Assembly (NCBI RefSeq): GCF_001548115.1
Contig: NZ_AP014821.1
Location: 3,227,262 to 3,291,261, forward strand
DNA from: Geminocystis sp. NIES-3709
Lineage (GTDB): Bacteria; Cyanobacteriota; Cyanobacteriia; Cyanobacteriales; Cyanobacteriaceae
Length of the DNA stretch: 64,000 nucleotides
Reading direction: 5' to 3'
Shown here: positions 29,141 to 38,500 of the stretch, one piece after another
Position numbering within the stretch: the stretch's first letter is position 1
Layout of the letters: each line of letters opens with the position of its first letter
Notes under the pieces: model-generated
Seen by the model: the letters and a program-made list of their open reading frames with translations, nothing else
What the model was told of the DNA's origin: nothing
Database searches by the model: none
Program-made: the position numbers and the translations under genes

Positions 29141-31513
29141 TTAGGCTGAAAAAGTAAAGTTGAAAACAGCGTCATTAAAGTCATTGTCGCTGATAGCTAA
29201 ATTACCGGGTAAATCTTCAAAACCAAAGGTATTATTACCTAAATTTTTTAGATGTTCCGAAGCATCAGGATTAGCATTACCAAAGCTAAAATAAGCTACA
29301 GCATGAGTCATAAAGTTTTCTGCTGTTGCGCCTTGATTGTTGGGATTTTCTAGCAAAAATGCAGTAATACCATCTTCGAGAGTGCCTCCCGCAGGAATAA
29401 ATCTTCCACCATTGGCAATAACAAAGGGAGCATATACTTCATTATCTTCGATAATAACATCTCCAAATTCTGATGCCGTGGTGTTTTTGCTACTGTCTCC
29501 ATCAGCACCTAGTTGTAAAATGAAATTATCAGCAATATTGTTAAGGGCTGTTCTGGCATAACCTGCATCACCGGGTAATAGTACATCCGTAACTGAACCA
29601 TCCCCATCGAGATCCAAAGTATCACGCACTGCCCCCCTACCATTTTCGACTTTGTAAAGTCCAATCAAGTTATGAAATAGTGCATCTGTTTCCTCTAATG
29701 CCGTTTCTTCTACACTACCTTTAGTATCGGAAGCAGTATTATAAAGGAGAGTACCTTCTTCCCCTGTCTCTGTTTCTCTGAAATAGGCAAGGGCGGTATT
29801 TCCTACATTATAAAGAGCTTCAGGATCGAATACCTCATTAAGACTGTTAGCAAAGGATAACGCAAGGGGAGTAGGAGGAGTTACTTCCGTAAGAGATTCA
29901 AGGGCGGTTTGATCTAAACCATTAACTTCATTGCCTTCCCCTTGGAAGAAATTTTGCCAGAAAATATCTGTGTCGGTGTTAAAACCCGTTTCTTCATCTC
30001 CCTCGATAATGAGATCATCGTTGAATCGGACAAATTTTAACTCTGTATTAGCAATGGGTTGATCACTTTCATCTTGTAAAATTAGTTTATTACTACCAGC
30101 ATCATCTATGACGATCGAACCTGTGGAGTTTTGATAATTTAACTTGAAAGTGTCGTTATCTTCTCCTCCCCGTAATATCGTACGGGGTGCATTGATAATG
30201 AAGGTATCATCTCCGCTACCACCATCCACTTGATTAAAAAGACTTTGAGCAGTCAGAACTAATGTATCATCGCCTTCCTCTCCATAGAGAGCATCTTTAA
30301 TTCCTGTGGTATCGTTAGGTTCGATCGCTTCAATGTAGTCGTCTCCTGCTTTGCCATAGACAATATCACCACCGCCCAAAACAGCAATTCGATCGTCTTG
30401 TGCCGTGCCATAGACGAAGTCGTCATAAACCGTGCCAGTATATTCTGTGACATCTTCGGGAAGTTCAGCATATTTTCCGATACCCGGATCTTCTTCTGTT
30501 TCTGCTAATACCGCAGAAGCTTGTTGTGAATCTCCACTGTCAGCAACCCGTAAAGATGATGCACCGTTGATAATATTGCCAAATTGATCAACTTCATAAA
30601 TTTTGGAAGAAAAAGGAGTCGCACTTTGTACTTCCCAAGTACCTGTTTGATTGATAATGGCGGCTTGAACATCGGGTCCCCAAGCATCGGTAGCGCCACT
30701 GTCATTAAATGCCCATTGACTGACATCCAGATTTGGAAAATAGGTTTGGTTGTTACCATACATCCAATCTTGAGTCGCCCCTAAATATGCCGTTTCCCAA
30801 ACATCAACTATAGGGACAGAAAGCGGTAATACCTCATTGTTGTTACCATCAGGATATAATTCAATAGGTTCTGAACCAAAATCTACATCACTCTCGGGTA
30901 TAAAAGCATTAGTATTTCCCTCAAGAGTAACAATGAAAGTATAGGGTATGGTTGCTTTGGCAGTTTCACCAACTAGAACTACTTGATATATTTTACCCGA
31001 AGGTACATTCACTGGTACTGCTAATGATGTAGTAGTGGTGGTTACGGTCGAAGTTGTATCAGATTGAGCCAGAGAGTAGGTAGCAGAAAGACTAAATGTC
31101 ACACTCTCTGTTTCTTCTGCTAAAATCTCATTTTCTTTCACGGAGAAAGAAGCGGAAACTCCCGCAGTAAAGGCTTCGCTACTGGTTTTTGTAATAGTTT
31201 GACCTACAGCATAGGAAATACTCAAAGTTGCCGTTTCGGCTAGAGTTTCCAAACCATTAGAATTATCGATTGTAATTGGTGCACTTGTTAAACCAGTGGG
31301 AATATATACAGCATTAGCTGTGTCAAAGTTTTGAGTAACGCTATCAGTTAACCCACCATATAAACCTCCCGAATATTCGGAAGGAGTAAATTCGGGGCTA
31401 GTGGTATCCCATTCTCCATTACCATCAGGATTTGTATAATCTGTGTCCTGCGTCAGCCAAAAGTCGAAAAGAATGGGCTTAATATAAGAGGGATCAACAT
31501 AACTTAATGCCAT
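29141..31513 (-). CDS. Aerolysin/ETX-MTX2-like pore-forming domain fused to RTX repeats and DUF4114
   Basis: A 790-residue, acidic, cysteine-poor protein without a signal peptide, so probably exported by type I secretion. About residues 70-205 look like the aerolysin/epsilon-toxin/MTX2 core: long alternating Ser/Thr-rich strands (SISYAVGQTITKTSSEAFT, SVTFSLSATYSLAQSDTTS) that would form the membrane hairpin, then the family's VPSGKIYQVVLVGETAKA and TIPYTFIVTLEG. Residues about 365-480 carry RTX calcium-binding nonapeptides (LGGGDIVYGKAGDDYI, LYGEEGDDTL, VDGGSGDDTF). The C-terminus (about 560-790) fits DUF4114, ending FGFEDLPG...DNDFNDAVFNF. Likely role: secreted pore former or surface-associated defence protein (inference). 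No secretion genes adjoin it. Confidence 0.8.
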   Translation of the reverse strand: MALSYVDPSYIKPILFDFWLTQDTDYTNPDGNGEWDTTSPEFTPSEYSGGLYGGLTDSVTQNFDTANAVYIPTGLTSAPITIDNSNGLETLAETATLSISYAVGQTITKTSSEAFTAGVSASFSVKENEILAEETESVTFSLSATYSLAQSDTTSTVTTTTTSLAVPVNVPSGKIYQVVLVGETAKATIPYTFIVTLEGNTNAFIPESDVDFGSEPIELYPDGNNNEVLPLSVPIVDVWETAYLGATQDWMYGNNQTYFPNLDVSQWAFNDSGATDAWGPDVQAAIINQTGTWEVQSATPFSSKIYEVDQFGNIINGASSLRVADSGDSQQASAVLAETEEDPGIGKYAELPEDVTEYTGTVYDDFVYGTAQDDRIAVLGGGDIVYGKAGDDYIEAIEPNDTTGIKDALYGEEGDDTLVLTAQSLFNQVDGGSGDDTFIINAPRTILRGGEDNDTFKLNYQNSTGSIVIDDAGSNKLILQDESDQPIANTELKFVRFNDDLIIEGDEETGFNTDTDIFWQNFFQGEGNEVNGLDQTALESLTEVTPPTPLALSFANSLNEVFDPEALYNVGNTALAYFRETETGEEGTLLYNTASDTKGSVEETALEETDALFHNLIGLYKVENGRGAVRDTLDLDGDGSVTDVLLPGDAGYARTALNNIADNFILQLGADGDSSKNTTASEFGDVIIEDNEVYAPFVIANGGRFIPAGGTLEDGITAFLLENPNNQGATAENFMTHAVAYFSFGNANPDASEHLKNLGNNTFGFEDLPGNLAISDNDFNDAVFNFTFSA

Positions 31514-31836
31514 ATATTATGTAAGATTTTTATTTAAGTAAGGGTTTCTATGTAAGTGTTCATTTCTCCATGATAAATGATCGATTGAAGATTAACCTTA
31601 ACTTTCTTCTTTTTTCAGTATTTAATTAATAATACAGCGTTAATTATTTTAGGTCGTTTCATCAATTAAATCTATAATTCTTCTATGAATAAAGGTTTCA
31701 GTCTTGTGTCTTTAACAATTTAAAATAAGCAGAAATATTGATCTAACAAGGTTTTCACCGATAAATAATGACACTGTCTAAACTTTCAATTTAACCTTAA
31801 TATCTACTTTAGGTTTTTTAATCTTATTAATTTTTT
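31514..31836. other. Divergent promoter region, no gene seen
   Basis: 323 bases between the aerolysin-RTX gene and the glycosyltransferase-like gene. It contains TTAACCTTAAC-type strings near 31591 and 31791, vaguely like half Pho boxes, but not spaced as the cyanobacterial 8-3-8 consensus. No ORF or RNA seen. Confidence 0.5.
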
Positions 31837-33882
31837 ATGTTTATCATCACTTTCACTGAAATATTAATTTTATGTATTGGAGGAACTATATTTAGTTTTC
31901 GTAAGGAAGAAAAATTATCAGAGTCTATAGCTAAAGGACTGTTTTTTACTCTTTTAATTCTTTCTTTTTCTTTTCAATTCTCGTTTTTATTAAACAATCC
32001 TAATATATCGTTTTTAATAGAGATAATTACTATTATTTTTTGTTTATATATTTTAAAAAAAGATTTTCAAAGATTTAACAGAGGTTTTAAAATCATTAAA
32101 TTATTTTATCTTAAATATAAAATTACTATTAGCATCCTTTTAATTGTTTGGGGTTATTTATTTTTACAAGCAATATTATTACCTCCATCCAACTGGGATA
32201 GCATGACTTATAATTTAGCTAGGGTATTGCTATTTCAACAAGAAAAATCATTATTTTTAACGGAAGTATCTTTAGAAAGTCAAGCTATTTTTCCTGTAGG
32301 CTCAGATATATTGCACCACTCTTTTTTGAGATTTTATACTGACTACGGTATCGGTATTTTCAGTTTCATTGCTTATTTAATCATATCTTTTGGTACTTAT
32401 AGTTTAGCTCGTCGATATGCTTCTCAAGAACATTCTCTTATCGCAACTTTAGTGATTGCTAGTTTACCTGAATTAGTTTTACAATCAACCTCTACAAAAA
32501 ATGATATTTTAACGGCTTCTGTGGCATTATTTTGTTTTATTTTAGCTTATAGATTATTAACAAATATTAATGTAGAAGATCTAGTTTTATTACCCATTAG
32601 TTTATCTTTTGGCATTTCTTGTAAAACCATTTTTATTGCTTTTACTTTGCCATTTGTTATTATTTTTTCATACCTTCTTATTAAAGAATATTCATGGCAA
32701 TATTTGCTAAAAACTATTATCAAGTATAAAGACTTTTTTTTAGTCAGTATTTTACCTATTTTCGTGTTTTTACCATTATTTACTTTTTATCATAATTATA
32801 ATCATTTTGGTTCTTGGAATGGTTCTGAAGAATTTGCAGATTTACATAAACAAACTGATGGTATAAAAGGAACTTTAGGTAATTTAGTGAGATATATTTT
32901 TCAAAGTATCGATTCTTTAGAACCCTTAGAATTAACCTCTAAATATGTTACTGAAAAAATATTAGATCACGAAGCATATACTATCACAGATTATTTAATG
33001 AAATTTTATAATAATACTTTTCATCTGATATTTGGACATAGTGGAATTATGAAATCTCCTTTATTTCCTCTGATTAGTAATAATGATGGTATTCCTTTTT
33101 TTATTTTAAGGGCAATGACGGAGGATATTAGTTGGTTTGGAATTTTAGGATTTATCTTAGTTATTCCTTGTATAATTTATGGAGTTTTTCAAAGAGATTT
33201 ATTTTTAAAAGCCGTTAGTATAAATTTAATTAGTTATAGTTTAATTTTATGTAATCAATTAGCCTGGCAACCTTGGGCTAATCGTTTTTTTTCCCTATTT
33301 TTTGGTACTTCAGGAGTTTTAATAGCATATTTATTTACTAATATTAAATTAAATAAGTTTCTAGGAAAATTAATAACTCTAATTTCAATATTTACTTTAA
33401 TATATGTGGCTACTTTTAATAATCCTAAACCGCTTTTAAAAGAGCCATTTGAAGTAACCAATCTAACAGATTTTAATCCTCTCCATTGGACAAAATCTAT
33501 TAGAGAAAAAAGTATTTGGAGTAAAACTAATCTGGGAAAAAATAGAACTTTTTATTTTGATATTCATGGTTTTCCCCCTGTTAATATTCTCAGTAAATAT
33601 ATCGTTGATAATTCTAAGGTAGCATTAATTACTACTCATGATACATGGATTTATCAATATCTTTTTTATAATCCTAATTTTAAAATAATTCCCTTTTCTT
33701 ATAAAGATATTAATCTTGTGGATAAAATTAATAATATTTATAATATTGATTATATATTTTGTTTGGATGTAGATAATAATTGCCAAAATTTAGGTAATAA
33801 TAATGAAGTATTATGGCGTTCTGAAAAAGGGAAAAAAGGTGTTATATTTCAATTTTTGGGAATTGTTGGACAGAAGAATTGA
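31837..33882 (+). CDS. Multi-spanning membrane glycosyltransferase-like protein
   Basis: A 681-residue protein with about 12 hydrophobic helices. An acidic residue in the first extracytoplasmic loop (PPSNWDSMTYNLARVLLF) followed by helices and a C-terminal soluble part is the layout of GT-C fold enzymes such as the ArnT/PMT (GT39, GT83) family, which move sugars from lipid carriers outside the membrane. A second soluble segment at about 560-681 ends the protein. The exact acceptor is unknown; cell-surface polysaccharide or protein glycosylation is plausible. Very AT-rich, with many Ile, Phe, Asn and Lys codons. It stands alone. Confidence 0.65.
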   Translation: MFIITFTEILILCIGGTIFSFRKEEKLSESIAKGLFFTLLILSFSFQFSFLLNNPNISFLIEIITIIFCLYILKKDFQRFNRGFKIIKLFYLKYKITISILLIVWGYLFLQAILLPPSNWDSMTYNLARVLLFQQEKSLFLTEVSLESQAIFPVGSDILHHSFLRFYTDYGIGIFSFIAYLIISFGTYSLARRYASQEHSLIATLVIASLPELVLQSTSTKNDILTASVALFCFILAYRLLTNINVEDLVLLPISLSFGISCKTIFIAFTLPFVIIFSYLLIKEYSWQYLLKTIIKYKDFFLVSILPIFVFLPLFTFYHNYNHFGSWNGSEEFADLHKQTDGIKGTLGNLVRYIFQSIDSLEPLELTSKYVTEKILDHEAYTITDYLMKFYNNTFHLIFGHSGIMKSPLFPLISNNDGIPFFILRAMTEDISWFGILGFILVIPCIIYGVFQRDLFLKAVSINLISYSLILCNQLAWQPWANRFFSLFFGTSGVLIAYLFTNIKLNKFLGKLITLISIFTLIYVATFNNPKPLLKEPFEVTNLTDFNPLHWTKSIREKSIWSKTNLGKNRTFYFDIHGFPPVNILSKYIVDNSKVALITTHDTWIYQYLFYNPNFKIIPFSYKDINLVDKINNIYNIDYIFCLDVDNNCQNLGNNNEVLWRSEKGKKGVIFQFLGIVGQKN

Positions 33883-33913
33883 TTAGTACTATACAAAGAT
33901 TGATTTTATCAAT

Positions 33914-34012
33914 AGGACTTACATACCGGCTCCCTTACTTTCCATAAAAATAAAATTACTCCTCAATACTTGGGTTTGGAGTGGTGAAAAAACTATTTTT
34001 GTGTAAAGTCCT
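33914..34012. repeat. Short element with AGGACTT inverted ends
   Basis: A 99-base stretch begins AGGACTTACATA and ends TGTGTAAAGTCCT, giving inverted ends of about 11 bases with few mismatches. Related strings (GGACTTTACA, AGGACTTGTG) occur near 26439-26469. It may be a small MITE. The rest of the gap 33883-34234 has no gene other than the psbM upstream region. Confidence 0.45.
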
Positions 34013-34234
34013 GATCAAGTTTTTTGTAAAGAGAAGAAAATTTTTATGGTTGTTTTATAGTATTTATGATAAATTCAGATAAAATAAATTCCAAATTTTT
34101 TATATAAATTTGTAAAAAGTCAAGTAAATTTTACAATTCTTTATATTTATCTAAATGTGTTATTAATAGATGGTGAAAAGACAAAACTATGATATTCTAG
34201 TTATCGTCAGTTGAGTTGTGAGAATAATAAAAAA

Positions 34235-34339
34235 ATGCAAGTTAATGATTTAGGTTTTGTTGCCACTCTTTTATTTGTGCTTGTTCCTACGGTTTTTCTC
34301 TTGATTTTATATATTCAAACAGGAAAAAACGAGGCTTAA
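34235..34339 (+). CDS. psbM: Photosystem II reaction centre protein PsbM
   Basis: A 34-residue thylakoid membrane protein, one transmembrane helix, located at the dimer interface of photosystem II. The sequence begins [20 protein letters not shown] and ends [11 protein letters not shown], which matches cyanobacterial PsbM closely in start, helix and polar tail. The length is as expected. The gene stands alone, downstream of the glycosyltransferase-like gene by about 350 bases and convergent with the DUF3750 gene. Confidence 0.96.
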   Translation: MQVNDLGFVATLLFVLVPTVFLLILYIQTGKNEA

Positions 34340-34454
34340 TAAACATCTTTATCAAAAAATTGGATAATCAACTATTATTGTTGTTATCTGAAAATGAGGA
34401 GTTTTTACTAGGATCAGATCACTCTTGATTGTAGTTTCTTTCAAACTATTTTTC

Positions 34455-34892
34455 CTAGTTTTTCTCTCTCAATTTTCTCTGTTTTTGTCTTCTTCGATCA
34501 TAATATTTCCCCCATCCGCGCCATGATAAAGGATAATTGATTTTCCCCTCATCAAGAATCCATTGAACATAAGTATTACTATTAGGGCCGGGATAATAAC
34601 GATAAAGATAATTATAAGGATAGTTAAAAGGACTCGATCGAATAATTCGGATTAACTTTTGTGCTTCTTCTCCTTGCCATTGTTTTTCGAGCCAACTATC
34701 ACCATTACCCACTCCACGAGTTACCCCCATCAAATTTTTGTGCAAATGTCCCCAACTACTACTTACTAAATTTTGACTTTGCCAAATTTCCCATCTTTCT
34801 TGTTTATCATCAATAATTACAAACCAATAATGAACAGCAATATAACCAATAAAAGGAATTTTTGCCCCTCGTAAATCAACATTTAAAACCAT
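34455..34892 (-). CDS. DUF3750 domain protein
   Basis: A 145-residue protein of unknown function. The segment YPYNYLYRYYPGPNSNTYVQ is the signature of DUF3750, which is found in proteobacteria and cyanobacteria and may be hydrolase-like. An N-terminal part, IGYIAVHYWFVIIDD, and the VGNGDSWLEKQW motif fit the same family. The C-terminus is very basic (DRRRQKQRKLREKN). There is no signal peptide at this start. A degenerate IS1 copy begins 22 bases upstream of the start codon and may have replaced part of the promoter. Confidence 0.72.
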   Translation of the reverse strand: MVLNVDLRGAKIPFIGYIAVHYWFVIIDDKQERWEIWQSQNLVSSSWGHLHKNLMGVTRGVGNGDSWLEKQWQGEEAQKLIRIIRSSPFNYPYNYLYRYYPGPNSNTYVQWILDEGKINYPLSWRGWGKYYDRRRQKQRKLREKN

Positions 34893-34913
34893 AATTATCT
34901 GAGTAAAATAGAC

Positions 34914-35408
34914 GGCGTTGCTGAATTAAGGTATGATTGTTAGATAAAGCGATCAAATTTATTAGAAATCAAAAAATGATCAAATGCCCCGAGTGCAGTT
35001 CTATGCACATTAACAAAAATGGAATGAAAAGAGGAAAGCAAAATCATCTTTGTGTTGATTGTGGTAGACAGTTTATTAATCCACAACCATAGAATTGTTA
35101 TTTTTATGTAACTGATGGTTGGAAGGTATATCCTAATTTTATCCCAGAGGGGACCAAATCATCAGTAAAACTTATATGACAAGGGTTGAAGGAGAAAATA
35201 CGAGATTGAGGCACTATCTAGCCAGATTACAGAGAAAAACCCTTTGCCATTCCAAGTCTGTCGAAATGCGGAAATATTCAATCTCACTTTTGATTCATTA
35301 TTTTAAATTCCAAGATATTCCCATACCTTATCGAGGTGAGGTGCGATCGTGCAGTGCCGCCAAAGGTGATCGCTTTATCTAACAATCATACCTTAATTCA
35401 GCAATGCC
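34914..35408 (+). mobile_element. IS1-family element, internally deleted copy 2
   Basis: It has the same ends as the copy at 25433 (GGCGTTGCTGAATTAAGG ... CCTTAATTCAGCAATGCC), but only 495 bases, because about 340 internal bases between TTAATCCACAACCAT and GAATTGTTATTTTTATG are missing. It keeps CAA where copy 1 has a stop, and it lacks one G in the GGGG run before ACCAAATC, a frameshift. It cannot encode a transposase but could be moved in trans. Confidence 0.82.
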
Positions 35409-35538
35409 CACTACAAATTTTTTGTAATATTTAGTCTTATTGTAAATCACTGTAGAGTAATATTTAAAAATAGTTACAATTTCTTAACAATCATAAAGCT
35501 GATTCTTCTTAACCTCTGTTAATAAAAGATGAATTAAA

Positions 35539-35555
35539 GGTGGGCAATGCCCACC
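35539..35555 (-). terminator. Palindromic GGTGGGC repeat after the giant phosphatase gene
   Basis: GGTGGGCAATGCCCACC, an 8-bp stem almost identical to the one after tkt, lies 9 bases past the stop codon at 35564. Read leftward it is followed by TTTAATT, so the T tract is short. Confidence 0.65.
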
Positions 35556-35563
35556 CTAGTGGT

Positions 35564-38500
35564 TTAAGCTAATGCTTCAAACGCAATTCCCTCTTGAGTA
35601 AAGCTAGAGTAATTTTGTACGATACTTTGACGTTCTTCGTTCCCTACAAGGATATAGCCACCGGGTACAGTAGAAAAACGATAAATATCTTCGCCTTGTT
35701 GTGCATCTGCACCATAGGTATAGAATGCTAAACCTTCTTGTACAAAGCCAAAGTTATTGTTATTTAAGAGGTTTTGACGTTCTTCTTCCCCTACATATAA
35801 GTAAGAGCCTGTCAGATTTGTATTACGGAAACGATAGATGGGAGTTAATTCGTCATCATCTTCAAAAGACGCTTTGAATGCTTCTCCTTCTTCCACAAAA
35901 CCGAAGTTACTCTGTAAGATACTTTGTCTTTCTTCTGCTCCAACATAGAGATAAGTACCATTTCCTGTACGGAAGCGATAAATTTGATCGTTTAATAAAG
36001 GATCAGTGTCATCGAGGATGGTATCATCACGGAAGTTGAGGTTTTGGATACGGGTATCTTCGGAAATCGGGGTGTCAGCTTCGTTAAAGGCTTCTTGTGC
36101 AGTGGGATGAAACTCAGCTAAATATTCAGCTAAGGCATCTTGTTCACCAGCAATGGGCAAATTAGAGTTATTGGGTAAGCCTTCAGGGGTTAAGGTATCA
36201 AGTCTGACGACATTTTCAAAGTAGAAAGCAGGATAACCGTCACCTCCAGTAGCTAAAAAGTCGAGAATTACCATTTTATAGGTAGCATTGGGATCAACTT
36301 TAAATTCACCATCAGAGAAAATAACTTCTTTTGTGCCGTCTTCACGGTTTAAAACTAAGTTTTGGATTCTTTCCCCAGCCACTTCAACACCTGTTGCCAA
36401 TCCATTATCATCACGGATAAACTCGATCGCAGTATTATCAGGATCAAAGCTAAAGCTAAAACCGCCAATCTGTCCGAATTGTCCGGGGGTTGCACCTTCT
36501 GCCCATTGTGCCACAAAATGCTCTGCTAAGTCTTTGATGCCTTGAGCGGAAATATCTGCAACGGAGAGTATATTGTTAAAACGCAAGGAGTTTTCAATGT
36601 CTAATTGAGAAACGTCTCCTTCTTCTTTACCTACTGCTAGATTAGCTTGGGGAGGTAATTGTACTAACTCGTTTGTGCCACCATCAATGAAGGATACTCC
36701 AATTTGATCTCGGATACCACCGCCATTTTTCACGGAAATATCAATATCAAAGTCATATTGTTCGGCATACCAAAGGTTTGCATCGGCGGTTAAGTTACCG
36801 AGGTTGGTTTCTTCGGTGCGCACACTAGAACGAAAACCGTTAAGCCATACTTCTGTATTGCCAAAAATAGTGCCATCTTTGCTGTTAATGAAGTCACCGA
36901 CGTTATCGACAACTGCCACTACCTCCGGATTAGCAACTTCTTTTACTTGCTCAAAAGTGGTAATATCTTCTTCGTAAAGTCGATCGACACCCTCAATATC
37001 TGTGGCAAAAGTACCGCTATCATCGCCAATTTCGATAATTTGACCATTAGGATCAAATTCTACAATTAACTGTCCTAAATAACGATAATTAGCCCCCGTA
37101 TTGATTAAATAAACGTCATTACCATCAGCATCTTGGAATACTTGAGGATAAGGTTGCAATAACTCAGGGGGAGTTTGGGTTTCATCTTCACGGAGAGGAT
37201 CATCTGTATTCGCCATAACACGATGAGAACCACCGCCCATGATAATATCAACACCAGTGAGTTTAGTTGCCAAAGCCTGTTCAATCTCAAACTGTTGTAA
37301 GTGAGTCATCAAGACAATTTTATTGATACCTTGACTAATTAACTCATCCACAAAGGGTTGAATATTATCGGCTAAAAGTTGAGCGTTAACCTCAATATCT
37401 CGACTGTTAGGATCTGTTAACATGGTGATACCACCGATATTGGCAATTTGAGGAAGATAAGGGACAACTGCACCAATTACCCCCACTTGCTCACCATTAA
37501 CATCAATAACAGTACTCTCTGTTAAGCTATTGGGTAAAGGAGCTTCACCAGATTCTACTACTAAATTTTTCAAGTTAGAGCTATCAGTAGAGTAGTCTAA
37601 GTTAGTAGCTAAGTAGGGGAATAATGCACCAAGATAACCCGTTTCTGGATCAATGCCAACTCCTTCAATTTCTGCATTGGGAGCTAACATATTATAGAAA
37701 GTGCTAGGGCCTGCGTCAAATTCATGATTACCGACGGCGGCGGCATCCCAACCCAATTCGTTTTGAATTAAGATGTCTGCAATGCCTTGTTGTCCATAAA
37801 TATCAAGACTAGCATTAAAGAAAGGGCCAGCAATGAATAAGTCACCAGAAGTGAGTTTAAGGGTATTCTCATAGTTCGCATCTAAGGCATTCATCACCGC
37901 AGAAAAGCCGATGGCATCTTGTAAAGCGGGGATACCAGCTTCTTGATCCGATGCGTGAAGTAGTTGTAAGGTAAAGTTTTTATCAGTATTTTCAAAAAAT
38001 GCTAATTGTCCACCTTGGACTAATCCTTCTCTTTCAATCACGCCATCTTGGAGAGAATGAGCTTGAACATCAAACAGGAATAAAGAACCGGGGGTTTCAT
38101 CAAATAAACTGGAAACATCAATGATACCTGAAGATTCCCAGTTACCAATATCGTCAGGACTACCATCGGTTTGTCCTTCGGGTACAGCAGTTCGATCGAT
38201 CTGGGCAACACGAGTAAGAATACCTGTTTCGGGGCTAAGTTCCCAGATGGAGGCTTCTTCCCCTGAAGTTAAACCAAATTCGCCGAAAGAGCGATCTTCT
38301 TGAATATAGATTAAGCCATTGGTTGCCCATTCTAGGTTATCCGGGCTACGCAACCCAAAATCAGGACTCTCAAATTGACCATTTCCTGCGTCATCACCAT
38401 CATAGAAAATATCAGCTTGAGCAGTAATGTTATTCAAGTCGGCAAAGTCCACATCAATTTGATAAGTTGTACCCCAACTATCTTCCGGGAATAAACTATC

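Noticed and set aside
30259-30471. ORFs in other frames within the aerolysin-RTX gene (also 29337, 30505, 30584)
   Set aside because: They overlap a much longer clear coding frame and show no domains.
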